DNA of 8,597 bases, from assembly GCA_003249625.1 (NCBI GenBank), contig QKII01000310.1:1-8597 (forward strand), given 5' to 3'. Shown here in pieces: positions 1-5,895 of the stretch. The number at the start of each line of letters is the position of its first letter. The first letter of the stretch is position 1. Below the pieces are notes generated by a model. That model did not search any database and had not been told where the DNA came from. It saw only the letters and a list, made by a program, of their open reading frames with translations. This stretch comes from Propionivibrio sp. Lineage in GTDB: Bacteria; Pseudomonadota; Gammaproteobacteria; Burkholderiales; Rhodocyclaceae. The position numbers and the translations under genes are program-made.

Positions 1-6
1 GCGACC

Positions 7-1143
7 TTATTGCTTCGCTGGCGCAGGTTGTTGCGCCGCCGCTTTTGGTGCGCTCGGGGCGACCGTGGCGCCAGGACGCAGCTTCATCAGGTTATCGACG
101 ATAACCTTGTCGCCCGCCTGCAGCCCCTGGGTGATCACCCAGTCCTTGCCCTGCCACTCGGCGGTCTGCACCGGGCGCGGAACGACCTTGTTGTCCGGCC
201 CGGCGACCATCACCAGCCGGGCCTGCTCGGTCTGCATCACCGCCGCCTGCGGCACAAGGAAAACCCCCGCCCGCTCGCCGACCTGCAGACGCACGCGGAC
301 AAACTGTCCCGGCAACAGGCGGCCATCCTTGTTGTCGAACTCGGCACGCAACTGCTGCGTGCCGAGCGTCGTATCGACCGTCGCCGCCATAAAATTGATC
401 TTGCCGTGCTTATCGTAAACGCTACCGTCCGGGAGGATCAGCTCGACCCGGCCGACCATGCCGGCCTTCAGCTGCCCACCGGGCAGGCTCGCGGTGTCGG
501 ACTCCGAGAGTCCGAAGCGGACCCACATCGGATTCGTCTGGTAGATCGAGGTGATCGGCGTAGCATCCGCCGTGCCAATCAGGCTTCCCTCGGACTTGAT
601 GGCGCGCCCGGAAGTCCCCGAGACTGGCGCCGTTACCGTCGTCCACGAAAGATTCAGCTGCGCCTGGCGCAGTGCGGCCTGCGCCACGGCATTGGCGGAA
701 TTGGCATCGTCGTATTCCTTCTGGCTGATCGCCTGCCGCGACAGCAGCCCCTTCAACCGGGCTTCCTCCCGCGCCGTTTGCTCAGCCTTGGCCTTGGCCT
801 CGGCGAGAACCAGTTCATAGGGCGCCGGGTCGATCTGGAACAGCGGCTGCCCGGCTTTCACCGAGGCGCCCTCTTCATACATCCGCTTGAGCAGAATGCC
901 GCCGACTCGCGCCCGGACCTCAGTTTCCTTCGCACCTTCCGTTTGCGCCATCAACTCGATCGTCGTCGGCAGGTTCTGCGGCTGCATCTCGACAACGGTC
1001 ACCGGCACCGGCGGCGGCGTGGTTGCCTGCGGCGCCGCTGTCTCCTTGGAGCAGGCGGACATCAGAAATATCACGGCCAGCGAAGCGACGGAAAATGTAA
1101 ACGGCAACCCGACTCGGGTTGCTGAAAATTGAGCGAACGCCAT
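7..1143 (-). CDS. RND efflux pump periplasmic adaptor lipoprotein (AcrA/MexA/TtgA-like)
   Basis: This is the membrane fusion protein of a tripartite resistance-nodulation-division pump. It bridges the inner-membrane RND transporter and the outer-membrane channel in the periplasm. The 378-residue product starts at ATG 1143, with GGAG at 1152-1155 eight bases upstream. The in-frame extension to 1302 would run through the promoter and operator and is rejected. Residues 1-31 form a lipoprotein signal peptide with lipobox M-S-A-C, so Cys31 would be acylated. Then come a Pro-rich linker (about 40-48), the first lipoyl half (about 72-107, ARVGGILLKRMYEEGASVKAG), an alpha-helical hairpin rich in Ala, Glu and Gln (about 110-168), the second lipoyl half (TVTAPVSG, 169-176), a beta-barrel (about 205-290), a membrane-proximal domain (about 295-360) and an Ala/Pro tail. 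Length is normal for the family. The stop lies 6 bases from the window edge; the RND pump gene probably follows outside. It is divergent from a TetR-type gene, the usual arrangement for a repressor and its pump. The substrates cannot be read from the sequence. Confidence 0.93.
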   Translation of the reverse strand: MAFAQFSATRVGLPFTFSVASLAVIFLMSACSKETAAPQATTPPPVPVTVVEMQPQNLPTTIELMAQTEGAKETEVRARVGGILLKRMYEEGASVKAGQPLFQIDPAPYELVLAEAKAKAEQTAREEARLKGLLSRQAISQKEYDDANSANAVAQAALRQAQLNLSWTTVTAPVSGTSGRAIKSEGSLIGTADATPITSIYQTNPMWVRFGLSESDTASLPGGQLKAGMVGRVELILPDGSVYDKHGKINFMAATVDTTLGTQQLRAEFDNKDGRLLPGQFVRVRLQVGERAGVFLVPQAAVMQTEQARLVMVAGPDNKVVPRPVQTAEWQGKDWVITQGLQAGDKVIVDNLMKLRPGATVAPSAPKAAAQQPAPAKQ

Positions 1144-1159
1144 GGAAAGAACTCCGGAC

Positions 1160-1187
1160 TTGAATAGCACGGTATTATACATACAAT
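1160..1187 (+). promoter_or_regulatory. Candidate promoter of the TetR/AcrR repressor gene
   Basis: TTGAAT (1160-1165), a 16-base spacer and TACAAT (1182-1187) form a reasonable sigma-70 promoter pointing at the repressor gene, whose ATG lies 65 bases beyond the -10 box. The -10 box lies inside the palindrome at 1180-1199, so repressor binding would also shut off its own gene. The assignment is by eye. Confidence 0.5.
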
Positions 1188-1202
1188 CACGACTGTATGA
1201 TT
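1174..1202 (-). promoter_or_regulatory. Candidate promoter of the efflux adaptor gene
   Basis: On the minus strand a perfect TATAAT -10 box lies at 1179-1174, about 30 bases upstream of the adaptor start codon. At 17-base spacing the -35 position (1202-1197) reads AATCAT, a poor match, so the promoter may be weak or need help. The spacer is almost exactly filled by the palindrome at 1180-1199, so a bound repressor would block RNA polymerase. The assignment is by eye. Confidence 0.55.
1180..1199. promoter_or_regulatory. AcrR-type operator palindrome CATACA-N8-TGTATG
   Basis: Two perfect 6-base arms, CATACA (1180-1185) and TGTATG (1194-1199), are separated by 8 bases and flanked by TA on the left. 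As I recall it, the E. coli AcrR operator has the same two arms with the same 8-base spacing and a different spacer. The site lies between a divergent TetR-family gene and an RND adaptor gene and overlaps candidate promoter elements for both. The natural reading is that the neighbouring repressor binds here and controls itself and the pump. Confidence 0.75.
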
Positions 1203-1252
1203 TTGGCGAACACCGATTCGCCACACATAACAACCCTTTCGAAGCAGGACTC

Positions 1253-1867
1253 ATGGCCAGAAAAACCAAAGCCGAAGCAGAATTGACACGGCGCCAGATC
1301 ATCGACGCCGCTCGCTGCGTATTCCACGAATGCGGCGTCAGTCGAACGACAATGGAAAAGGTAGCCCACGTCGCCGGCGTCAGCCGCGGCGCTGTTTATT
1401 GGCATTTTGAAAACAAGGCCGCGCTGTTCTTTGCCATGCGTGACGAATCAACAAGGGAACTCGACGAAGTCCGCGCGACCTTGGTCGCGTCCGACATCGC
1501 TGATCCGCTGGACGCCCTTGAACAATCCTTGCTCGAATTCATCGGCATCGTGGAAAACGACACACAGGTACGCCAGGCATTCGAAATCATGTCGCTGCGC
1601 TGCGAATACGTCGACGAGTTCGCCGGCGTACTCGAAGAACTGAACAAGCCGTGCCTCGACTTCCTCGCGCGGTTGAAGACCGTCTACGCAAAGGCGGCAG
1701 AATTCGGCAAACTGCGCCCCGGCCTCGAGCCGGACGCCCTCGCTTACGACACCCTCTCCTTCACCACCGGCCTGTTCAACAACTGGCTCGCTTCCTCCGA
1801 CGGCGACGACCTGCGCATCCGGACCCACGCGATGATCCGCAATCACATTGCATTGCGGCGAGGCTGA
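1253..1867 (+). CDS. TetR/AcrR-family transcriptional repressor of the adjacent efflux pump
   Basis: The product is a 204-residue DNA-binding repressor, the usual length for AcrR, TtgR or SmeT-like regulators. Family members bind as dimers and release DNA when a pump substrate enters the C-terminal pocket. The N-terminal TetR domain (about 10-56) contains the helix-turn-helix and its hallmark end, from TTMEKVAHVAGVSRGAVYWHF at 32-52 into ENKAALF. The rest is all-helical and corresponds to the AcrR-type ligand and dimer domain. ATG 1253 is preferred because MARKTKAEAELTRRQII is the typical family start and AGGA lies at 1246-1249, with only 3 bases between it and the ATG. The in-frame ATG at 1142 would place the operator and promoter inside the coding region. 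The gene is divergent from the RND adaptor gene, with an AcrR-like operator between them, so autoregulation plus pump control is likely. Its stop is immediately followed by the stop of the convergent membrane-protein gene. The ligand is unknown. Confidence 0.93.
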   Translation: MARKTKAEAELTRRQIIDAARCVFHECGVSRTTMEKVAHVAGVSRGAVYWHFENKAALFFAMRDESTRELDEVRATLVASDIADPLDALEQSLLEFIGIVENDTQVRQAFEIMSLRCEYVDEFAGVLEELNKPCLDFLARLKTVYAKAAEFGKLRPGLEPDALAYDTLSFTTGLFNNWLASSDGDDLRIRTHAMIRNHIALRRG

Positions 1868-2476
1868 CTAGTGCCGCGAAACGGGCAGCACCCAGTGCCA
1901 GCGGACCGCTGCCAGACGAAAGGCGGTGATGCAGAAAATCGCTGTCCACGCGGCCACCTCACCGGGAAGTGAAAGTCCGGAGAGCAGGAAATAGAAGTAG
2001 CACCCGAGAAACGCGCAGGTCGCATAGAGCGGTGTCTGCTGGAACAACGACGGCAGTTCGTTGCACAGGACGTCACGGATGACGCCACCGAAGGTGCCGG
2101 TGATCGCCCCCATGAGCGCGGCAATGAACAAGGAACAGCCGGCTTCCAACGCATAGCCGGCGCCGGCGACACTGAACAGGCCAAGACCCATCGCATCCGC
2201 GACCAGCAACACGCTCGTCGGCAAGCGTGCCAGCACGGGCGAAAGCGCGAAAATTGTCGACATACCCAGGATCGCCACGGCGTAACCGTCGTGCTCGATC
2301 CAGAACAAAGGTGAGCGATTGAGCAACAGGTCGCGCAATGTACCGCCGCCAAATGCTGCCACCAGCGCTACGACGAACAGGCCGACAAGATCCATGTCAC
2401 GCTGTCGCGCCTCGACGAGACCCGACAATGCGAATGCAAAGACGCCGACAGCTTCAATGAAGGTGAACAGGTTCAT
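1868..2476 (-). CDS. UPF0126/TRIC-family inner-membrane protein (YicG-like)
   Basis: The 202-residue hydrophobic protein consists of two homologous halves, each carrying a GG-x-x-RD element: GGGTLRD at 43-49 and FGGVIRD at 129-135. This duplication, with the N-terminal FIEAVGVFAFALSGLVEAR, identifies UPF0126, the prokaryotic relatives of trimeric intracellular cation channels. About seven membrane segments are expected. Family members have been described as cation channels, and glycine transport has been proposed for some, so the substrate is open. ATG 2476 is chosen because the family starts directly with the first membrane helix. The frame stays open to a TTG at 2518, which would add 14 polar residues. 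Neither start has a clear Shine-Dalgarno sequence. Its TAG stop directly abuts the stop of the convergent repressor gene. It is divergent from the YigM-like gene, with a 197 bp gap in which I recognise no operator. No glycine-riboswitch-like leader is evident. Confidence 0.85.
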   Translation of the reverse strand: MNLFTFIEAVGVFAFALSGLVEARQRDMDLVGLFVVALVAAFGGGTLRDLLLNRSPLFWIEHDGYAVAILGMSTIFALSPVLARLPTSVLLVADAMGLGLFSVAGAGYALEAGCSLFIAALMGAITGTFGGVIRDVLCNELPSLFQQTPLYATCAFLGCYFYFLLSGLSLPGEVAAWTAIFCITAFRLAAVRWHWVLPVSRH

Positions 2477-2673
2477 GTGCGGCAACGATAGACTTTCATT
2501 GGAAGGGTTTTTGGGCAAAGGTTGCCCGACGGCAAACGATTGTTCAAGCCCCTGCCCGCTGTTGGCCGGATTCAGCCAGAAATGGATCTTTCCACCTTTC
2601 CCCTAAAGAGCCCCGCCACTTCATCGCGAAGCGCTATCATTACCTGTTTTTCGCTCTAGCCTCCTTACCTGCC

Positions 2674-3558
2674 ATGCCCTACCTCGTTCTCGTCACCATC
2701 GTCTGGGCCTTTTCGTTCAGCCTGATCGGCCACTATCTCGCCGGCAAGGTCGACAGTGACTTCGCCGTACTGATGCGCGTGGCCATCGCCGCACTGGTCT
2801 TCCTTCCATTCACACGCTGGCGCAACCTTCCCTGGCGATTGCTCGGCGGATTCTGGCTGGCTGGGGCGCTTCAGTTCGGGGTGACCTACCTGTGCCTGTA
2901 CCGCAGCTTCACCGTACTGACAGTGCCCGAGGTGCTGCTTTTTACGGTGCTCACGCCAATCTACGTCACCCTGCTCGACGACGGCCTGGCGAAGCGCTTC
3001 AACCCGTGGGCGCTGGTCGCAGCCGGCGTTGCCGTGACGGGCGGCATCATCATCCGCTTTCACAAGGTCGAGGGGGATTACCTGATCGGTTTCCTGCTGC
3101 TGCAACTGGCCAATGCCACCTTCGCTGCCGGACAAGTACTGTGCCGGCAACTGCTCGCAAAGTACCCGACCGATGTGCCGCTGCACAACTTCTTCGGCCA
3201 CTTTTTCCTTGGCGCGATGGTACTGGCGCTTCCGTCCTTCCTGCTGTTCGGCGACCCGGCCAAGCTGCCGCAAACGACTGCGCAATGGGGCGTGCTGATG
3301 TGGATGGGGTTGTTCGCCACGGCGCTGGGCATGTACTGGTGGGTCAAGGGCAGCACGCTGGTTGATGCCGGGACACTGGCAATCATGAACGAACTCCACG
3401 TCCCGGCCGGATTGATCGTCAACCTGCTGATCTGGAACCGCGATGCCAACCTGCAGAAGCTGGCGCTCGGTGGCGCGGTGATTCTCTTCTCACTGTGGGT
3501 AAACCACCTCGGGCGGAAACTTGGCAGGAGAATGAACCGGGCAGGCGCCACCGGCTAA
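2674..3558 (+). CDS. yigM: YigM-like biotin transporter (DMT/EamA superfamily)
   Basis: The 294-residue integral membrane protein has about ten hydrophobic segments arranged as two EamA repeats (about 1-128 and 135-282). It closely resembles E. coli YigM as I remember it: WAFSFSLIGHYLAGKVDS (11-28), the stretch RVAIAALVFLPF (35-46), LLFTVLTP (88-95), QTTAQWG (200-206), and VDAGTLAIMNELHVPAGLIV (230-249) followed by NLLIWN. YigM imports biotin in E. coli, so biotin uptake across the inner membrane is the likely role. Other amphipathic carboxylates or amines, as in the wider 2A78 group, remain possible. ATG 2674 starts immediately before the first membrane helix, and the upstream frame contains no ATG, GTG or TTG close by. 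There is no Shine-Dalgarno sequence; instead CCTCCTTA (2660-2667), its complement, precedes the start. I see no BirA-like operator upstream. It converges with the CoA-binding protein gene 36 bases downstream. Confidence 0.85.
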   Translation: MPYLVLVTIVWAFSFSLIGHYLAGKVDSDFAVLMRVAIAALVFLPFTRWRNLPWRLLGGFWLAGALQFGVTYLCLYRSFTVLTVPEVLLFTVLTPIYVTLLDDGLAKRFNPWALVAAGVAVTGGIIIRFHKVEGDYLIGFLLLQLANATFAAGQVLCRQLLAKYPTDVPLHNFFGHFFLGAMVLALPSFLLFGDPAKLPQTTAQWGVLMWMGLFATALGMYWWVKGSTLVDAGTLAIMNELHVPAGLIVNLLIWNRDANLQKLALGGAVILFSLWVNHLGRKLGRRMNRAGATG

Positions 3559-3572
3559 CCCGCCAAGCGCCC

Positions 3573-3585
3573 GCAACTACGTTGC
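3573..3585. other. Short hairpin between convergent genes
   Basis: GCAAC-TAC-GTTGC can form a 5 bp stem with a 3-base loop in the 36-base gap between the convergent yigM-like and CoA-binding genes. It lacks a T-run on either strand, so it is at best a weak candidate bidirectional terminator. It is listed because it is the only foldable element in this gap. Confidence 0.25.
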
Positions 3586-3594
3586 AACGAATAC

Positions 3595-3957
3595 TCAATA
3601 TTGCCCGGTGCGCAGCAGCACCAGCGTGCAGCCTTCGACCACCTCGATGTTCGCCGCCTTGAGACGGTCGTAGGCGTCCGGGTTTTCCGTACCTGGGTTA
3701 AAGATCACCCGGTGCGGCTTGATTGCGAGGATCTGCTCGATGATCTCCGACTGTCGTGCCGGACCGACGTACATGGTGACCGTGTCGATTTTTCCGGGCG
3801 CATCAGTCGCCTTCGCATACACCTTTCGGTCAAGGATCGTCTCGACCGCCGGAGCGACCGGAATCGGGTTGTGCCCATAGTCGGCCAGCATCTTCATGGC
3901 CTTGTTCGAATACCGCTCTTCGTTGGCGCTGGCGCCGATGACAATGACGTTTTCCAT
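3595..3957 (-). CDS. Small CoA-binding domain protein (YccU-like Rossmann fold)
   Basis: The 120-residue soluble protein consists of a single CoA-binding Rossmann domain, the stand-alone form related to E. coli YccU and to the N-terminal part of succinyl-CoA synthetase alpha subunits. The N-terminal strand VIVIGAS (4-10) leads into the turn GASANEERYSNKA (8-20), the family's nucleotide-binding loop. It is followed by HNPIPVAP (29-36), a strand DTVTMYVGP (58-66) and a C-terminal VIFNPGTENPDA (84-95) with Cys110 in EGC. Members bind CoA or acyl-CoA, but their physiological role is not known. ATG 3957 has AAAGGAAA just upstream; an in-frame ATG at 3972 lies in front of that ribosome site and is less likely. 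The crotonase gene lies 79 bp upstream on the same strand, so co-transcription and a shared acyl-CoA context are plausible. Confidence 0.85.
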   Translation of the reverse strand: MENVIVIGASANEERYSNKAMKMLADYGHNPIPVAPAVETILDRKVYAKATDAPGKIDTVTMYVGPARQSEIIEQILAIKPHRVIFNPGTENPDAYDRLKAANIEVVEGCTLVLLRTGQY

Positions 3958-4036
3958 GGAATTTCCTTTCATGTTGAATCACATCAGCCGTTACAGGCCC
4001 GAGAATATCATTGTTTCCTAATGCTATGCCGCACGA

Positions 4037-4825
4037 TCAACCAGTGAAGCCGGGACGACGCTTCTCGACGAAGGCACGCACGCCTTCCAGACCGTCCGGC
4101 GTCCGGCTCAGCTCAGCGATCTGGCGTGACTCCCGCTCCATCTGCGAGACCAGCGAATCGTTCATGGCCAAAGCCATCAGCTTCTTCACCCCACCGAACG
4201 CACGCGTCGGCCCGGCCGCCAGCTTCGTGGCCAGCGCATCGACCTCGTGCATCAACTCGGCCTGCGGTACCACGCGATTGACCAGCCCCCAATCCAGTGC
4301 TTCTTGTGCAGAAAGGGTCCGGTTGGTGATGAAAAGCTCCATCGCCCGGCGGTAGCCAACCAGCCGCGGCAGCAGGTAACTCGCGCTGCCGTCCGGCGTC
4401 AGGCCGATCAGCGTGTAGGCGCTGGCAAAGGTGGCGTTGTCCGCGGCAATCGCCAGATCGCAGGCGGCAACGAGGCCGAGCCCGGCACCGGCTGTCACGC
4501 CATTGACTGCCCCGATCACCGGCGCGTCCATCGCCGTCAGGCGCGCGATAGCCATGTGCATGTAGCCGGTGACTTCCTTGAGCAACAGGTCAACGGTTTC
4601 CGGGTCTCTCGCGAATGAGGCAACATCGCCGCCGGCGCAGAAGGCCTTGTTGCCGCTACCGGACAGAACGACGGCGCGCACCGAACGATCGGAGCTACAG
4701 CGATTGACGATATCGCAGAGTTCCTTCACGCACTCCAGATCCAGCGCGTTGTAGGCCTTTGGACGGTTGATCGTGATGTGGGCGATGTTGTTTTCAAGAC
4801 GGTAATCGAAGTTTGTGTAAGACAT
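4037..4825 (-). CDS. Enoyl-CoA hydratase/isomerase (crotonase) family, PaaG-like isomerase type
   Basis: The 262-residue crotonase-fold enzyme acts on a CoA thioester. The oxyanion-hole segments are present: AFCAGGDVASF (61-71) and NGVTAGAGLGLVAACDLAIA (108-127). In true hydratases two glutamates add water. The first should sit in the F-x-x-P-E-x-x-x-G segment, but here the segment is FASAYTLIG (133-141), with Tyr137 in that place. Glu163 in RAMEL lies at or near the second. Asp145 in GLTPDG (141-146) aligns with the catalytic Asp of PaaG. Isomerisation, such as delta3-delta2 enoyl-CoA or PaaG-type epoxide/oxepin isomerisation, is therefore more likely than hydration. The substrate is unknown, and no other paa or beta-oxidation genes are in the window. 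ATG 4825 starts the conserved N-terminus MSYTNFDYRLENNIAHITIN; the upstream extension to 4951 lacks family similarity. A weak GAGAAAG lies upstream. The CoA-binding gene follows after 79 bp, and panE is divergent. Confidence 0.9.
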   Translation of the reverse strand: MSYTNFDYRLENNIAHITINRPKAYNALDLECVKELCDIVNRCSSDRSVRAVVLSGSGNKAFCAGGDVASFARDPETVDLLLKEVTGYMHMAIARLTAMDAPVIGAVNGVTAGAGLGLVAACDLAIAADNATFASAYTLIGLTPDGSASYLLPRLVGYRRAMELFITNRTLSAQEALDWGLVNRVVPQAELMHEVDALATKLAAGPTRAFGGVKKLMALAMNDSLVSQMERESRQIAELSRTPDGLEGVRAFVEKRRPGFTG

Positions 4826-5007
4826 TGAAGGCTTTCTCGTTTGATGATTCGGGAAGACCGCGCAGCGCGCGTTTGCGCGAACCGGCGTGGAAGGCAACCC
4901 CGACATTCTGAGACGCGATCCCCTGCTCGGCAACCGTAACAATCCATTCATCCCTGTTTCACGCTACAGTCGACAGTCATACACCCTATGGTTCCAAGGA
5001 CAATCTG

Positions 5008-5895
5008 ATGAAAGTTGCTGTCATGGGCGCGGGCGCCGTCGGCTGCTACTACGGTGGCCTGCTCGCCAAGGCCGGACATGAAGTGACGCTGATCGGCCGG
5101 CCCGGCCATGTCGAAGCCATTCGGCGCGACGGTCTACGACTGCAATCCGCCGACAACGACCTCCACGTCCCGCTTTCCGCCAGTACGGAACCCGGCGCGG
5201 TGAACGGGGCCGACATCGTGCTGTTCTGCGTCAAGAGCTCCGACACGGCCTCGACGGCCACGTCGATGGTTCCCTTTCTGCGCGGGGATGCCGTGCTCGT
5301 CAGCCTGCAGAACGGCGTCGGGAACGCAGACCTGCTGCGTGCGGCTCTGCCCCACGAGATCATTCCCGCCGCGGTTTACGTCGCTACGGCGATGGCCGGC
5401 GACGGCCACGTGCGCCATCACGGCGGCGGTCGACTGGTTATCGGCAAATCCCGGAGCAGCGCGACTGTAGCGATGATCTTCTCCGCGGCAGGCGTCCCGG
5501 TCGACATCTCGGACAACATCGTGGGGGTACAGTGGACCAAACTTATCATCAACTGCGCCTACAACGCCCTCTCCGCGATCAGTGGTCTGCCATACGCCAA
5601 GCTGGTGCAACACTCGGGCGTCTGGCAGGTGTTACGCGAAATTGTCAATGAATGTCTTGCCGTCGCAGCCAAGGCTGGCGTCGTTCCTGTCGGCGACGTC
5701 TGGGAGGGCATCGAGCGCATCCCGAGAACGATGGCCGAACAGACGTCATCGACAGCGCAGGACATAAAACGCGGCCGCCCCACCGAAATCGACTGGCTGA
5801 ACGGGTTTATCGTGCGGAAGGGACAGGAACTCGGCGTGCCAACTCCCGTCAACCTTACCTTGCATACGTTGGTTAGAACTCTGGAATCTCGATGA
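5008..5895 (+). CDS. panE: 2-dehydropantoate 2-reductase (ketopantoate reductase)
   Basis: This cytoplasmic enzyme reduces 2-dehydropantoate to D-pantoate with NADPH, in the pantothenate branch leading to CoA. The 295-residue length matches the family. An N-terminal Rossmann domain opens with MKVAVMGAGAVGCYYG (1-16; GxGxxG at 7-12). The conserved VSLQNGVGN (98-106) supplies Asn102, equivalent to E. coli Asn98. The C-terminal helical domain carries WTKLIINCAYNALSAISG (176-193), with Lys178 as the equivalent of catalytic Lys176, and the late STAQDIKRGRPTEIDWLNGF region with Ser248 and Glu260, matching E. coli Ser244 and Glu256. All active-site residues are therefore present. The start at ATG 5008 is supported by AAGGA at 4996-5000, seven bases upstream. 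The gene lies 182 bp from the divergent crotonase gene and overlaps the next gene by 4 bp (ATGA). PanE paralogues acting on other 2-oxo acids exist, so activity on ketopantoate is inferred. Confidence 0.92.
   Translation: MKVAVMGAGAVGCYYGGLLAKAGHEVTLIGRPGHVEAIRRDGLRLQSADNDLHVPLSASTEPGAVNGADIVLFCVKSSDTASTATSMVPFLRGDAVLVSLQNGVGNADLLRAALPHEIIPAAVYVATAMAGDGHVRHHGGGRLVIGKSRSSATVAMIFSAAGVPVDISDNIVGVQWTKLIINCAYNALSAISGLPYAKLVQHSGVWQVLREIVNECLAVAAKAGVVPVGDVWEGIERIPRTMAEQTSSTAQDIKRGRPTEIDWLNGFIVRKGQELGVPTPVNLTLHTLVRTLESR

Noticed and set aside
10..1125. Long plus-strand frame opposite the adaptor gene
   Set aside because: The Arg/His/Leu-rich translation is typical of the antisense strand of a GC-rich gene, and no domain is recognisable.
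1142..1252. Start of the repressor at ATG 1142
   Set aside because: The 37 extra residues are encoded by the intergenic operator and promoter and lack family similarity; the normal TetR start is at 1253.
1144..1302. Upstream extension of the efflux adaptor frame by 53 residues
   Set aside because: It would run through the operator, both promoters and the start of the repressor gene. The start at 1143 has a ribosome site and gives a proper lipoprotein signal.
2519..2673. Search for a riboswitch or BirA/biotin-type operator ahead of the yigM-like gene
   Set aside because: No TTGTAAAC-type half-sites or extended conserved RNA elements were seen by eye.
2665..3399. Long minus-strand frame opposite the yigM-like gene
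   Set aside because: The translation is Gln/His/Glu-rich without membrane segments or motifs; it is a shadow of the real gene.
4866..4879. GC-only hairpin CGCGC-GTTT-GCGCG in the crotonase/panE gap
   Set aside because: A short stem of low-complexity CG repeats in GC-rich DNA is easily formed by chance, and it has no T-run or link to a start codon.
4826..4951. N-terminal extension of the crotonase
   Set aside because: Arg/Pro-rich residues without crotonase similarity that invade the divergent panE promoter region.
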